Of a stretch of 19,700 bases of DNA, positions 7,069 through 13,350 are shown piece by piece. Below the pieces are notes generated by a model. The model saw nothing but the letters and a program-made list of their open reading frames with translations, was not told the origin of the DNA and searched no databases. A program made the position numbers and the translations under genes. Origin of the DNA: an uncultured Rhodocyclaceae bacterium (GTDB taxonomy: Bacteria > Pseudomonadota > Gammaproteobacteria > Burkholderiales > Rhodocyclaceae); NCBI GenBank assembly GCA_900549295.1, contig URNG01000055.1:1-19700 (forward strand), given 5' to 3'. Positions within the stretch are counted from its first letter, which is position 1, and each line of letters opens with the position of its first letter.

Positions 7069-7908
7069 CTAAAAGACCAGTGCCTGATGCAGCGATGCCA
7101 CTTCGCCGCCCGCTTCTTCGAGAATGTGGCTCAACATCTGCTCGCCGACCAGACAATCCAGTTGCGCCGGGTTGCTGGGCAGTTTGTAAGTGCTGTCGCC
7201 TCGATGCAGCGGCGAGGCGATCGGGGCGAGCTGCTCGGCCAGCAGCAAGGTGTCGCCCAGACTGCCGGGCGGCATGGCGAGGAAGCCTTCCCAATACACG
7301 GCCACGGCCTCGCGCACGCTGGCCGGCAGGTCGAGCGCTTCGAGCAGCGCGGTGCCGACCAGTGCTTCGCCCTCTTCGTGCCAGATCGAGAGATCGCCTT
7401 CCAGAATGCCGGGGTGGCGCGGGGCGCGGCTCAACAGGTAGAAGCCGGGGACTTCGTGCATTACGCCGGCAAACAGGGCGGCTTCCGGATCGACGTGGGT
7501 GACGCGGCGCGCGATCACGCGGGCCAGGGCGGCGACCTGCGTGGTGTGCTGCCAGAGCTGGTCGGCCAGTTGCTGGATGTCCAGCGGCAGGGAAGGATCG
7601 GTCAGGCGCTTGGTAAATAGCGCCATGCACAGGCTGCGCAAGGTGGCAAAACCCAGGCGGGAAACGGCGGTGGGCAGATCGTGGACCTCGCGCTGCAGCG
7701 GGTTGTAGGCGATGGAGTTGGCCATGGCGACGACGCGTGCGGCCAGCACGGGCTCGGCGGCGACCAGTTGCGCGGCCTTGTTGGCGTGGCAGGCCGGATC
7801 GGCCAGCGCGCTGCGCAAACCCAGGGCCTGGCGCGCGCCGCTGGAAAATTCCACCGGGCCGCGCTCGATTTCCGCCGCCATTGCCTGAAAGATCCGCAGC
7901 TTGTCCAT
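7069..7908 (-). CDS. HDOD-domain signalling protein
   Basis: A 279-residue protein dominated by an HDOD domain (about residues 20-215), an HD-like fold found in regulators of signalling, motility and biofilm. Visible family features include A-A-E-P-V-L-A-A-R-V-V-A-M-A-N-S, then A-V-S-R-L-G-F-A-T-L-R-S-L near the middle and H-T-T-Q-V-A-A-L-A-R. The position where true HD hydrolases have His-Asp reads H151-E152 (V-M-H-E-V-P-G), so enzymatic activity is unlikely. No GGDEF, EAL or receiver domain is attached. The ATG at 7908 is chosen over an upstream in-frame start at 7965 because GGGAGGG lies just before it and the extra residues do not look like the family. It lies 79 bases before the CheY-like gene on the same strand and has its own candidate promoter. 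Confidence 0.85.
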   Translation of the reverse strand: MDKLRIFQAMAAEIERGPVEFSSGARQALGLRSALADPACHANKAAQLVAAEPVLAARVVAMANSIAYNPLQREVHDLPTAVSRLGFATLRSLCMALFTKRLTDPSLPLDIQQLADQLWQHTTQVAALARVIARRVTHVDPEAALFAGVMHEVPGFYLLSRAPRHPGILEGDLSIWHEEGEALVGTALLEALDLPASVREAVAVYWEGFLAMPPGSLGDTLLLAEQLAPIASPLHRGDSTYKLPSNPAQLDCLVGEQMLSHILEEAGGEVASLHQALVF

Positions 7909-7935
7909 GCCAGCCCTCCCTGTGTCGACCGGCGG

Positions 7936-7965
7936 ATCATAGCAAGCTGCCCGGAATCGCGGCAA
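7936..7965 (-). promoter_or_regulatory. Sigma70-type promoter for the HDOD/che genes
   Basis: On the minus strand TTGCCG (7960-7965) and TATGAT (7936-7941) are separated by 18 bases, with 4/6 and 5/6 matches to consensus. The -10 lies about 27 bases before the HDOD start. This suggests the HDOD gene is transcribed apart from the TerC gene, possibly carrying on through the che genes. Confidence 0.45.
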
Positions 7966-7984
7966 GGCGGCTGGCTACGCCGAT

Positions 7985-8752
7985 TCAGCCCTGGCCTGGT
8001 TTTTCCTCCGGGGCATAGGCTTCGCGCAGATCCACCGGATTGCGCGCGCCTTTGCGCAGGCGGATGTTGAGCATTTCGACGACGACCGAGAAGGCCATGG
8101 CGAAATAGATGTAACCCTTGGGCACATGGTGGCCGAAACCGTCGGCGAGCAGCACCACGCCGACCACGACGAGGAAAGAGAGCGCCAGCATCTTGATGGT
8201 CGGGTGGTTGGAAACGAACTCGCCGATGGCGCGGGCGAACAGCATCATCAGGCCGACCGAGGCGATCACGGCGGCGATCATCACTTCCACCTCGCGCACC
8301 ATGCCGACGGCGGTGATGATGGAATCGAGCGAGAAGATCAGGTCGATCAGGATGATCTGCACGATGACGCCGGCGAAGCTGTTGGCGACCTTGCGCGAGG
8401 CCTCACCTTCTTCGCCTTCCAGCAACTGGTGTACCTCCATCGTGCTCTTCCAGACCAGGAACAGGCCGCCGCCGATGAGGATCACGTCGCGCCCGGAAAA
8501 ACCGGAACCGAAAACGGTAAACAGCGGTTCCGTCATGCCGACGATGTGCGACAGGATCAGCAAGAGACCGATGCGCATGAACATGGCAAGGAACAGCCCG
8601 ATCCGGCGCGCAAACTCCCGCCGCTCGGGCGGCAGTTTATCGACGACGATGGAAATGAAAATGATGTTGTCGATACCGAGAACCAGCTCGAGCGCCGTCA
8701 GGGTGAAGAAAGCGATCCAGATTTCCGGGTTGAGAAGAAAGTCCATGCTCAT
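7985..8752 (-). CDS. TerC-family integral membrane protein (YgdQ-like)
   Basis: A 255-residue protein with about seven hydrophobic helices. It shows the two TerC signatures with membrane-embedded acidic residues: E22-L-V-L-G-I-D28-N-I-I-F in the first helix and D137-L-I-F-S-L-D143-S-I-I-T-A-V-G in the second half. The segment H-P-(T)-I-K-M-L-A-L-S-F-L and H-V-P-K-G-Y-I-Y-F-A-M also match the short YgdQ-type members I know. TerC proteins are linked to metal ion export or homeostasis (manganese for some relatives) and to tellurite resistance; the substrate here cannot be told. There are no CBS or CorC domains. The ATG at 8752 overlaps the tyrS stop as ATGA, so I prefer it to the in-frame ATG at 8746; the alternatives differ by two residues. 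Confidence 0.9.
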   Translation of the reverse strand: MSMDFLLNPEIWIAFFTLTALELVLGIDNIIFISIVVDKLPPERREFARRIGLFLAMFMRIGLLLILSHIVGMTEPLFTVFGSGFSGRDVILIGGGLFLVWKSTMEVHQLLEGEEGEASRKVANSFAGVIVQIILIDLIFSLDSIITAVGMVREVEVMIAAVIASVGLMMLFARAIGEFVSNHPTIKMLALSFLVVVGVVLLADGFGHHVPKGYIYFAMAFSVVVEMLNIRLRKGARNPVDLREAYAPEEKPGQG

Positions 8753-10026
8753 TCCGTCCAGCACACCAGCGCATACTGCTTCTTGCCCCGGCGCAGCAGG
8801 GTGTAGCGGCCATGCAGGCGGTCGGCGTCGCTCAGGCGCTGTTCCAGCCCTTCTGCCTTGCGGCCGTTGATGCTGACGCTGCCGCTCTGGATGAAGCTGC
8901 GGGCTTCGGATTTGGACTTGGCCAGACCGCTGGCGGCAAGCGCGTCGATCAGGCTGTCGGCGCTGGCGGCCAGCGCGATGCCGGGCAGGCCGTCCTGGGC
9001 GAGTTGGGCGAGGTCGTTTTCGGTGAGGCTGCTCAAGTCGCCGGAAAAGAGGCTTTCGGTGATGCGCCGGGCGGCCAGCAGTGCGGCTTCGCCGTGTACC
9101 AGACGGGTGGCTTCGTCGGCCAGAATCCGCTGGGCTTCGGGTTTCATGCCGCTGCTGCGGTCGTGGGCCTCGATTTCGGCGATGCGTGCGAGCGGCAGGA
9201 AGGTGAAGAAGCGGAGGAATTTATAGACGTCGGCATCCGCCGTGTTCAGCCAGAACTGGTAGAAGGCGTAAGGCGAGGTTTTTTTCGGGTCGAGCCAGAT
9301 CGCGCCGGCTTCGGTCTTGCCGAACTTGGTGCCGTCGGCCTTGGTGATGAGCGGCACGGTCAGGCCATAGACCTGCGTCTGATACAGACGCCGGGTGAGG
9401 TCGGTGCCGGCGGTGATGTTGCCCCACTGGTCGGAGCCGCCGATCTGCAGGCGGCAGCCGTAGCGCCGGTAGAGTTCGCCGAAATCGTAGCCTTGCAGCA
9501 GGGCGTAGGAAAACTCGGTGTAGGAAATGCCCTGGTCCTCGCGCTGCAGGCGCTGCTGCACGGAATCGCGCTTGATCATGGCGTTGACCGAAAAATGCTT
9601 GCCGATGTCGCGCAGGAAATCGAGGCAGTTCATGCTGCCGAACCAGTCGTGGTTGTTCGCCATGCGGGCCGCGCTGTCGCCCTCGAAATCGAGGAAGGGG
9701 GCGACCTGATGGCGGATGTTGTCGACCCAGCCGGCAATCACTTCCGGCGTGTTGAGCTTGCGTTCGCTGGCCTTGAAACTGGGATCGCCGATCATGCCGG
9801 TGGCACCGCCGACGAGCGCAATCGGCCGGTGGCCGGCGTCCTGGAAGCGCTTGAGGATCAGCACCGGCACCAGGTGGCCCAGGTGCAGGCTGTCGGCGGT
9901 GGGGTCGAAGCCGCAATACAGGGTGATCTTCTCCTCGCACAGCAGCTTGTCGAGGGTCTGCGCGTCGGTCAGTTGCGCGATCAGGCCGCGCGCGTGCAGG
10001 TCTTGGAGAAGGGGGGACTGGTACAT
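8749..10026 (-). CDS. tyrS: Tyrosyl-tRNA synthetase
   Basis: A 425-residue class I aminoacyl-tRNA synthetase that charges tRNA-Tyr. The Rossmann domain has the HIGH-type motif H48-L-G-H51 after Y-C-G-F-D-P-T-A. The tyrosine-binding region includes G-G-S-D-Q-W-G-N-I at 196-204, and the KMSKS-type loop reads K234-F-G-K-T238. The C-terminal 70 residues form an S4 RNA-binding domain (L-A-K-S-K-S-E-A-R-S-F-I-Q-S-G-S-V and I-N-G). Length is normal for the family. The ATG at 10026 has GGAG seven bases upstream; the in-frame ATG at 10053 would add nine unconserved residues. Its stop codon overlaps the start of the TerC-family gene. No T-box leader is visible. All active-site motifs are intact. Confidence 0.97.
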   Translation of the reverse strand: MYQSPLLQDLHARGLIAQLTDAQTLDKLLCEEKITLYCGFDPTADSLHLGHLVPVLILKRFQDAGHRPIALVGGATGMIGDPSFKASERKLNTPEVIAGWVDNIRHQVAPFLDFEGDSAARMANNHDWFGSMNCLDFLRDIGKHFSVNAMIKRDSVQQRLQREDQGISYTEFSYALLQGYDFGELYRRYGCRLQIGGSDQWGNITAGTDLTRRLYQTQVYGLTVPLITKADGTKFGKTEAGAIWLDPKKTSPYAFYQFWLNTADADVYKFLRFFTFLPLARIAEIEAHDRSSGMKPEAQRILADEATRLVHGEAALLAARRITESLFSGDLSSLTENDLAQLAQDGLPGIALAASADSLIDALAASGLAKSKSEARSFIQSGSVSINGRKAEGLEQRLSDADRLHGRYTLLRRGKKQYALVCWTE

Positions 10027-10071
10027 TACGGGCTCCGTCGGGCGGTGTGACATGCAAAAAACGAGTGGCGG

Positions 10072-10077
10072 ATTCTA
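10072..10077 (-). promoter_or_regulatory. Candidate -10 element upstream of tyrS
   Basis: TAGAAT on the minus strand (5/6 match) followed by C-C-G-C-C, 45 bases before the tyrS start. No convincing -35 is seen at 16-18 bases upstream. The same TAGAATC pattern precedes rlmB, so both may use a promoter type with a weak -35. Confidence 0.35.
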
Positions 10078-10139
10078 TCAGAGCGGTTTTGGCGGTTCTT
10101 GGGGGAGCAGGGAAAGAGGGCGCCTGCCGCGCGTCTTGC

Positions 10140-10168
10140 TTGACACGCCGCGCTGCCCGGCCGATAAG
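10140..10168 (+). promoter_or_regulatory. Promoter for the DNA glycosylase gene
   Basis: A perfect TTGACA (10140-10145) is followed after 17 bases by GATAAG (10163-10168), a 4/6 match to TATAAT. The predicted start site is around 10175, giving a leader of about 20 bases before the ATG at 10195. It is divergent from the tyrS promoter, and the two share a 168-base intergenic region. Confidence 0.5.
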
Positions 10169-10194
10169 ACGCTTCCTCCTTCCCCGGAACGAAA

Positions 10195-10854
10195 ATGGAA
10201 CAAACCGCCCCCGCCTTCCTGGCACGGATCGACGAGGACTGGGCTCGCCTGATCGCGCAGGTCGGCCCCTATGCGCCCAATTTCAAGCCGGCGCATGCGC
10301 CGTATGAAGCCTTGATTCGCGCCATTACCCATCAGCAATTGCAGACGCGCGTGGCCAATCTGATTCTGGGGCGTTTCATCGCCTGCTTTCCGGCAGGGGC
10401 GTTTCCCGATCCGCAGGCGATCCTGGCAACGCCCAGCGAGGTGTTGCGCGCCTGTGGGCTGTCGCACGCGAAAATTGCCGCAATTTACGGGGTGGCCGAG
10501 GCGGCCTGCACCGGGCAGGTGCCGGATCGGGCAACGGCCCTGGGTGAGAGCGATGCGGCCTTGATCGAGCGATTGATCGCCTTGCGCGGCATCGGCCGGT
10601 GGACGGTGGAAATGTTCCTGATGGAAAACCTGCAGCGCCCGGATGTATTGCCGGTGGATGATTTCGGCGTGCGTCAGGGCTACCGCCGTCTGAAAGGGCT
10701 GGATAAAGCGCCGACGCCGGCGCTGTTGCGCGGGATCGGCTTTGGCCTGGCGCCCGGTCGGCGCTGGGCAATTTTCTGGGGGGGGTGGGGTTGGCCCGGC
10801 CAGCCGTATCGCAGCGCCGCCGCTTGGTATTTGTGGCGGGTGCCGAAGGCGTGA
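10195..10854 (+). CDS. AlkA-type DNA-3-methyladenine glycosylase II (HhH-GPD)
   Basis: A 219-residue base-excision repair enzyme that should remove alkylated purines from DNA. It has the HhH-GPD core: A-I-T-H-Q-Q-L near residue 43, the helix-hairpin-helix L-R-G-I-G-R-W-T-V-E-M-F at about 130-141, and P153-V-D-D-F-G-V, in which the second aspartate (D156) aligns with the catalytic residue of AlkA. The C-terminus Y-R-S-A-A-A-W-Y-L-W-R is characteristic of the family. It lacks the N-terminal AlkA domain, like many short bacterial forms. Between about residues 179 and 203 the sequence is unusual: Gly/Trp-rich with a run of eight G bases at 10778-10785, longer than I expect between T-P and P-Y-R-S in relatives. 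Reading frame is kept on both sides. It has its own promoter and is probably monocistronic. Confidence 0.88.
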   Translation: MEQTAPAFLARIDEDWARLIAQVGPYAPNFKPAHAPYEALIRAITHQQLQTRVANLILGRFIACFPAGAFPDPQAILATPSEVLRACGLSHAKIAAIYGVAEAACTGQVPDRATALGESDAALIERLIALRGIGRWTVEMFLMENLQRPDVLPVDDFGVRQGYRRLKGLDKAPTPALLRGIGFGLAPGRRWAIFWGGWGWPGQPYRSAAAWYLWRVPKA

Positions 10855-10859
10855 GCGGG

Positions 10860-10865
10860 TAGAAT
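10860..10865 (+). promoter_or_regulatory. Candidate -10 element upstream of rlmB
   Basis: TAGAAT (5/6 match), six bases after the glycosylase stop and 122 bases before the rlmB start. I see no good -35 at the right distance. If real, rlmB has a leader of over 100 bases; otherwise it is read through from the glycosylase gene. Confidence 0.3.
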
Positions 10866-10987
10866 CGGCGGCACCGATTTCCGCCACGCCCGCCGCGCCC
10901 GAATCTGCCTGCTTGAACGCCGGCCGGCCTGCCCGGCGCCGGGGCGTCATTCAACATTCAATTCTGTTGCCTTCATTCGGAGCTTCC

Positions 10988-11716
10988 ATGTCCACACGCC
11001 TGATCTACGGTTTTCACGCCATCGTCGCCAAGCTGCGCCAGGCACCGGGGGAGATACGCGAGATTCTGCTCGATGCCCAGCGCCAGGATGCGCGTGGCCG
11101 CGATCTGATACAGCATGCGGAATTGCAGGGCGTGCGCCTGCATCTGGTGGCGGGGAAGCGCCTGGACGATCTGGCGGGCGGGGGCAGGCATCAGGGCGTC
11201 GTGGCCTTGCTCGATGGGGCGCGCAAGAGCCTGCATCTCGATGACGTGCTCGATACCCTGGAAGAGCCGGCCTTCCTGCTCGTGCTCGACGGCGTGACCG
11301 ATCCGCGCAATCTGGGGGCGTGTCTGCGGGTGGCCGATGCGGCGGGCGTGCACGCGGTGGTGGCACCCAAGGATCGGGCGGCGGGCTTGAACGACGTGGC
11401 GGTCAAGACGGCCTGTGGCGCGGCGGAAAGCGTGCCTTACATCACCGTGACCAATCTCGCCCGCGCGCTGCGCGAAATGAAGGAGCGCGACATCTGGGTC
11501 GTCGGCACCGCCGGGGAGGCGAGCGACGATCTCTATGCGGCAGACTGGCCGCAGGCCACCGCCTGGGTACTGGGGGCCGAAGGCGAAGGCATGCGCCGCC
11601 TCACTCGGGAAACCTGCGACCAACTGGTGCACATCCCCATGCACGGCAGCGTCGATAGCCTGAACGTATCGGTAGCCGCCGGCGTCTGCCTGTTCGAGGC
11701 AAGACGTCGGCGCTAG
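10988..11716 (+). CDS. rlmB: 23S rRNA (guanosine-2'-O-)-methyltransferase RlmB
   Basis: A 242-residue SPOUT methyltransferase that methylates the 2'-OH of G2251 in 23S rRNA. The N-terminal RNA-binding substrate domain starts L-I-Y-G-F-H-A-I. The catalytic trefoil-knot domain shows SpoU motif 1 (L-D-G-V-T-D-P-R-N-L-G-A-C-L-R, about 100-114), motif 2 (V-L-G-A-E-G-E-G-M-R, about 194-203) and motif 3 (S-V-D-S-L-N-V-S-V-A-A-G, about 221-232). The linker (G-R-H-Q-G-V-V-A) and length fit RlmB rather than TrmH or other SpoU members. The ATG at 10988 has GGAG at 10979-10982. The last bases of the gene are part of the terminal arm of the downstream inverted repeat, so the stop codon lies at the edge of that element. 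Confidence 0.95.
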   Translation: MSTRLIYGFHAIVAKLRQAPGEIREILLDAQRQDARGRDLIQHAELQGVRLHLVAGKRLDDLAGGGRHQGVVALLDGARKSLHLDDVLDTLEEPAFLLVLDGVTDPRNLGACLRVADAAGVHAVVAPKDRAAGLNDVAVKTACGAAESVPYITVTNLARALREMKERDIWVVGTAGEASDDLYAADWPQATAWVLGAEGEGMRRLTRETCDQLVHIPMHGSVDSLNVSVAAGVCLFEARRRR

Positions 11717-11828
11717 GAAAGCGCTGAATCAATCAAAACCGTTCGGGCTGAGCCTGTCGAAGCCCTTGATTTTGCGGGTGATGCCCTTCGGCAAGCCCAG
11801 GGCGAACGGGTTTGTTCAGCGCTTTCCT
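11715..11828. repeat. REPIN-like inverted pair of REP units (114 bp)
   Basis: The outer arms AGGAAAGCGCTGAA (11715-11728) and its exact complement (11815-11828) give 14 perfect pairs. After a 5-base bulge on the left (11729-11733), 11734-11745 pairs with 11803-11814 with one mismatch. Inside are two facing REP-like units: one at about 11741-11765 with GAGCCTGTCGAAGCCC and a 5-bp stem (11745-11749 with 11761-11765), and a diverged inverted copy at about 11783-11807 (stem 11783-11787 with 11799-11803). This family of TCGA-containing hairpins is common between proteobacterial genes in my memory. It lies between the convergent rlmB and outer-membrane channel genes and may also end transcription from both sides. 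Confidence 0.75.
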
Positions 11829-11883
11829 GGCGGGGGCTGGGTGCCGCCCGCCCGTTTTGGCAGACAGGCCGTGGCAGGCCGCC

Positions 11884-13350
11884 TTACTGCGCCGGGTCGG
11901 CGGGAGCCGCCGCCAGTTGCCCGTCGCGTTCAGCCTGCGGTTTCCAGCCGCCGCCCAGAGCCTTGAACAGATCGACCGCTGCCGTCAGGCGGGACTGGCG
12001 GGTGGCGATGGCGGCGAGTTGCGCTTCGTTGGCGCTGCGTTGGGCGTCGAGCACCTCGAGATAGCCGGAATAGCCCGCCTCGTAACGCAGTTTGGACAGA
12101 TCGAGCGCTTTTTGCGTGCTGGCGACGCGCAGTTGCTGGGCGGTTTCCGCCGTGGTGTGGGTATCCAGTGTCACCAGCGCGTCACGCACTTCCTTGTAGG
12201 CGGTTTCCAGGGATTTCTGCCAGGCGATCAGGGATTGCTCGTTGAGCGCCCTGGCCTGGTCGACGCGCGCCGTGGTGCGGCCGAAATCGAGGATGGGCAT
12301 GAGGAAGGACAAGCCGGCCGACCAAGTGCCTGCACCGCTGCTGAAGAGGTCGGAGAGATCCTTGCTTTCGCGGCCCAGCGCGCCGGTGAGGCTGAATTTC
12401 GGATAGTAGGCGGCCTTGGCGACGCCGATGTTGGCATTGGCGGCAATCAGCTGCTGCTCGGCCTGACGCACGTCCGGGCGGGCTTCGATCAGGTCGGCGG
12501 GCAGACCGGCGGGCGGTTGCGGCGGTTGCGGTAGTTGCAGCAGGTCGCCGGCCGCGATTTTCAGATCAGGCTGGCCGGTCAGCAGCGCCAGTTGATGCTC
12601 GGCCAGCGCCCGGGCGCGGCGCAGGTCGGTGTGCTGCACCTTGATGGCGGCGAGCGCGCTGTCGGCCTGGTATTCGTCGAGCGGCGAAACAAGACCGGCG
12701 GCGACGCGCGTTTTCACGAGCGCGGCGCTTTCCTCGCGGCTTTTCAGGCTGGTTTCGGTCACGGCGAGCTGCGCATCCAGCGCGCGCAGATTGAGGTAGT
12801 TGCTGGCAACCAGGCCGGTGATCGAGAGGCGGATCGCGTCGCGCCCGTACTGGCTGGCCAGCAGACTGGCGCGGGCGGATTCGTTCAGGCGGCGCACCCG
12901 GCCCCAGACGTCGATTTCATAGGAAAGCGCCAGCCCGAGGCTGTTGGCGCGAATGGTATCGGGCGTGCTCGGCGTCCAGGTGGCGGTTTTTTCGCTGGGA
13001 CTCATCTTGCTCGCCCCGCCTTGCCCGTCGATGCCGGGGAAGAAGCTGGCACCGGCTTCGCGGGCAGCGGCTTCGGCCTGATCGAGACGGGCGATGGCAC
13101 CGCGCAGGTCGGCGTTCTTCTCCTGGGCGGCGGCGATCAGCTCGTTCAAGGTCGTGTCGTTGAACAGCGACCACCATTGGGCATCGATGGCCGGGTTGGC
13201 GGCTTCCGCCGTGGCCGTCGCCGTGGGCGCTTCCCGGAACAGGCCGGGCAGCCAGTTTTCCGGGCGCAGGTAATCGGGGCCGACGGCGCAGCCGGAAAGC
13301 AACAGGCTGAAAGCGAGCGGACTAAGGGTGAGCAGGGGGCGGCGCAACAT
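11884..13350 (-). CDS. RND efflux outer-membrane lipoprotein (OprM/NodT family)
   Basis: A 488-residue TolC-like outer channel. The signal peptide ends in the lipobox L-L-S-G-C with acylated C21, followed by the family-typical A-V-G-P-D-Y. The two outer-membrane-factor halves are visible, with W-W-S-L-F-N-D, L-S-Y-E-I-D-V-W-G-R-V-R and A-R-P-D-V-R-Q-A-E-Q-Q-L as landmarks, and G-Y-S-G-Y-L-E-V-L-D-A-Q-R near the C-terminus. The trimer would span the outer membrane and dock to the adaptor and pump encoded just upstream. Its ATG shares one base with the pump's stop codon (TGATG), so translation is coupled. It is the third and last gene of the efflux operon, and its 3' end faces rlmB across the inverted repeat. 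Confidence 0.95.
   Translation of the reverse strand: MLRRPLLTLSPLAFSLLLSGCAVGPDYLRPENWLPGLFREAPTATATAEAANPAIDAQWWSLFNDTTLNELIAAAQEKNADLRGAIARLDQAEAAAREAGASFFPGIDGQGGASKMSPSEKTATWTPSTPDTIRANSLGLALSYEIDVWGRVRRLNESARASLLASQYGRDAIRLSITGLVASNYLNLRALDAQLAVTETSLKSREESAALVKTRVAAGLVSPLDEYQADSALAAIKVQHTDLRRARALAEHQLALLTGQPDLKIAAGDLLQLPQPPQPPAGLPADLIEARPDVRQAEQQLIAANANIGVAKAAYYPKFSLTGALGRESKDLSDLFSSGAGTWSAGLSFLMPILDFGRTTARVDQARALNEQSLIAWQKSLETAYKEVRDALVTLDTHTTAETAQQLRVASTQKALDLSKLRYEAGYSGYLEVLDAQRSANEAQLAAIATRQSRLTAAVDLFKALGGGWKPQAERDGQLAAAPADPAQ

Noticed and set aside
8812..10050. 412-codon plus-strand ORF antisense to tyrS
   Set aside because: Same shadow effect opposite a complete tyrosyl-tRNA synthetase; no domain seen.
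10027..10194. Possible T-box or other leader riboswitch before tyrS
   Set aside because: T-box control is mainly a Gram-positive feature, and the 168-base region has no T-box consensus or terminator/antiterminator pair. Most of it is explained by two divergent promoters.
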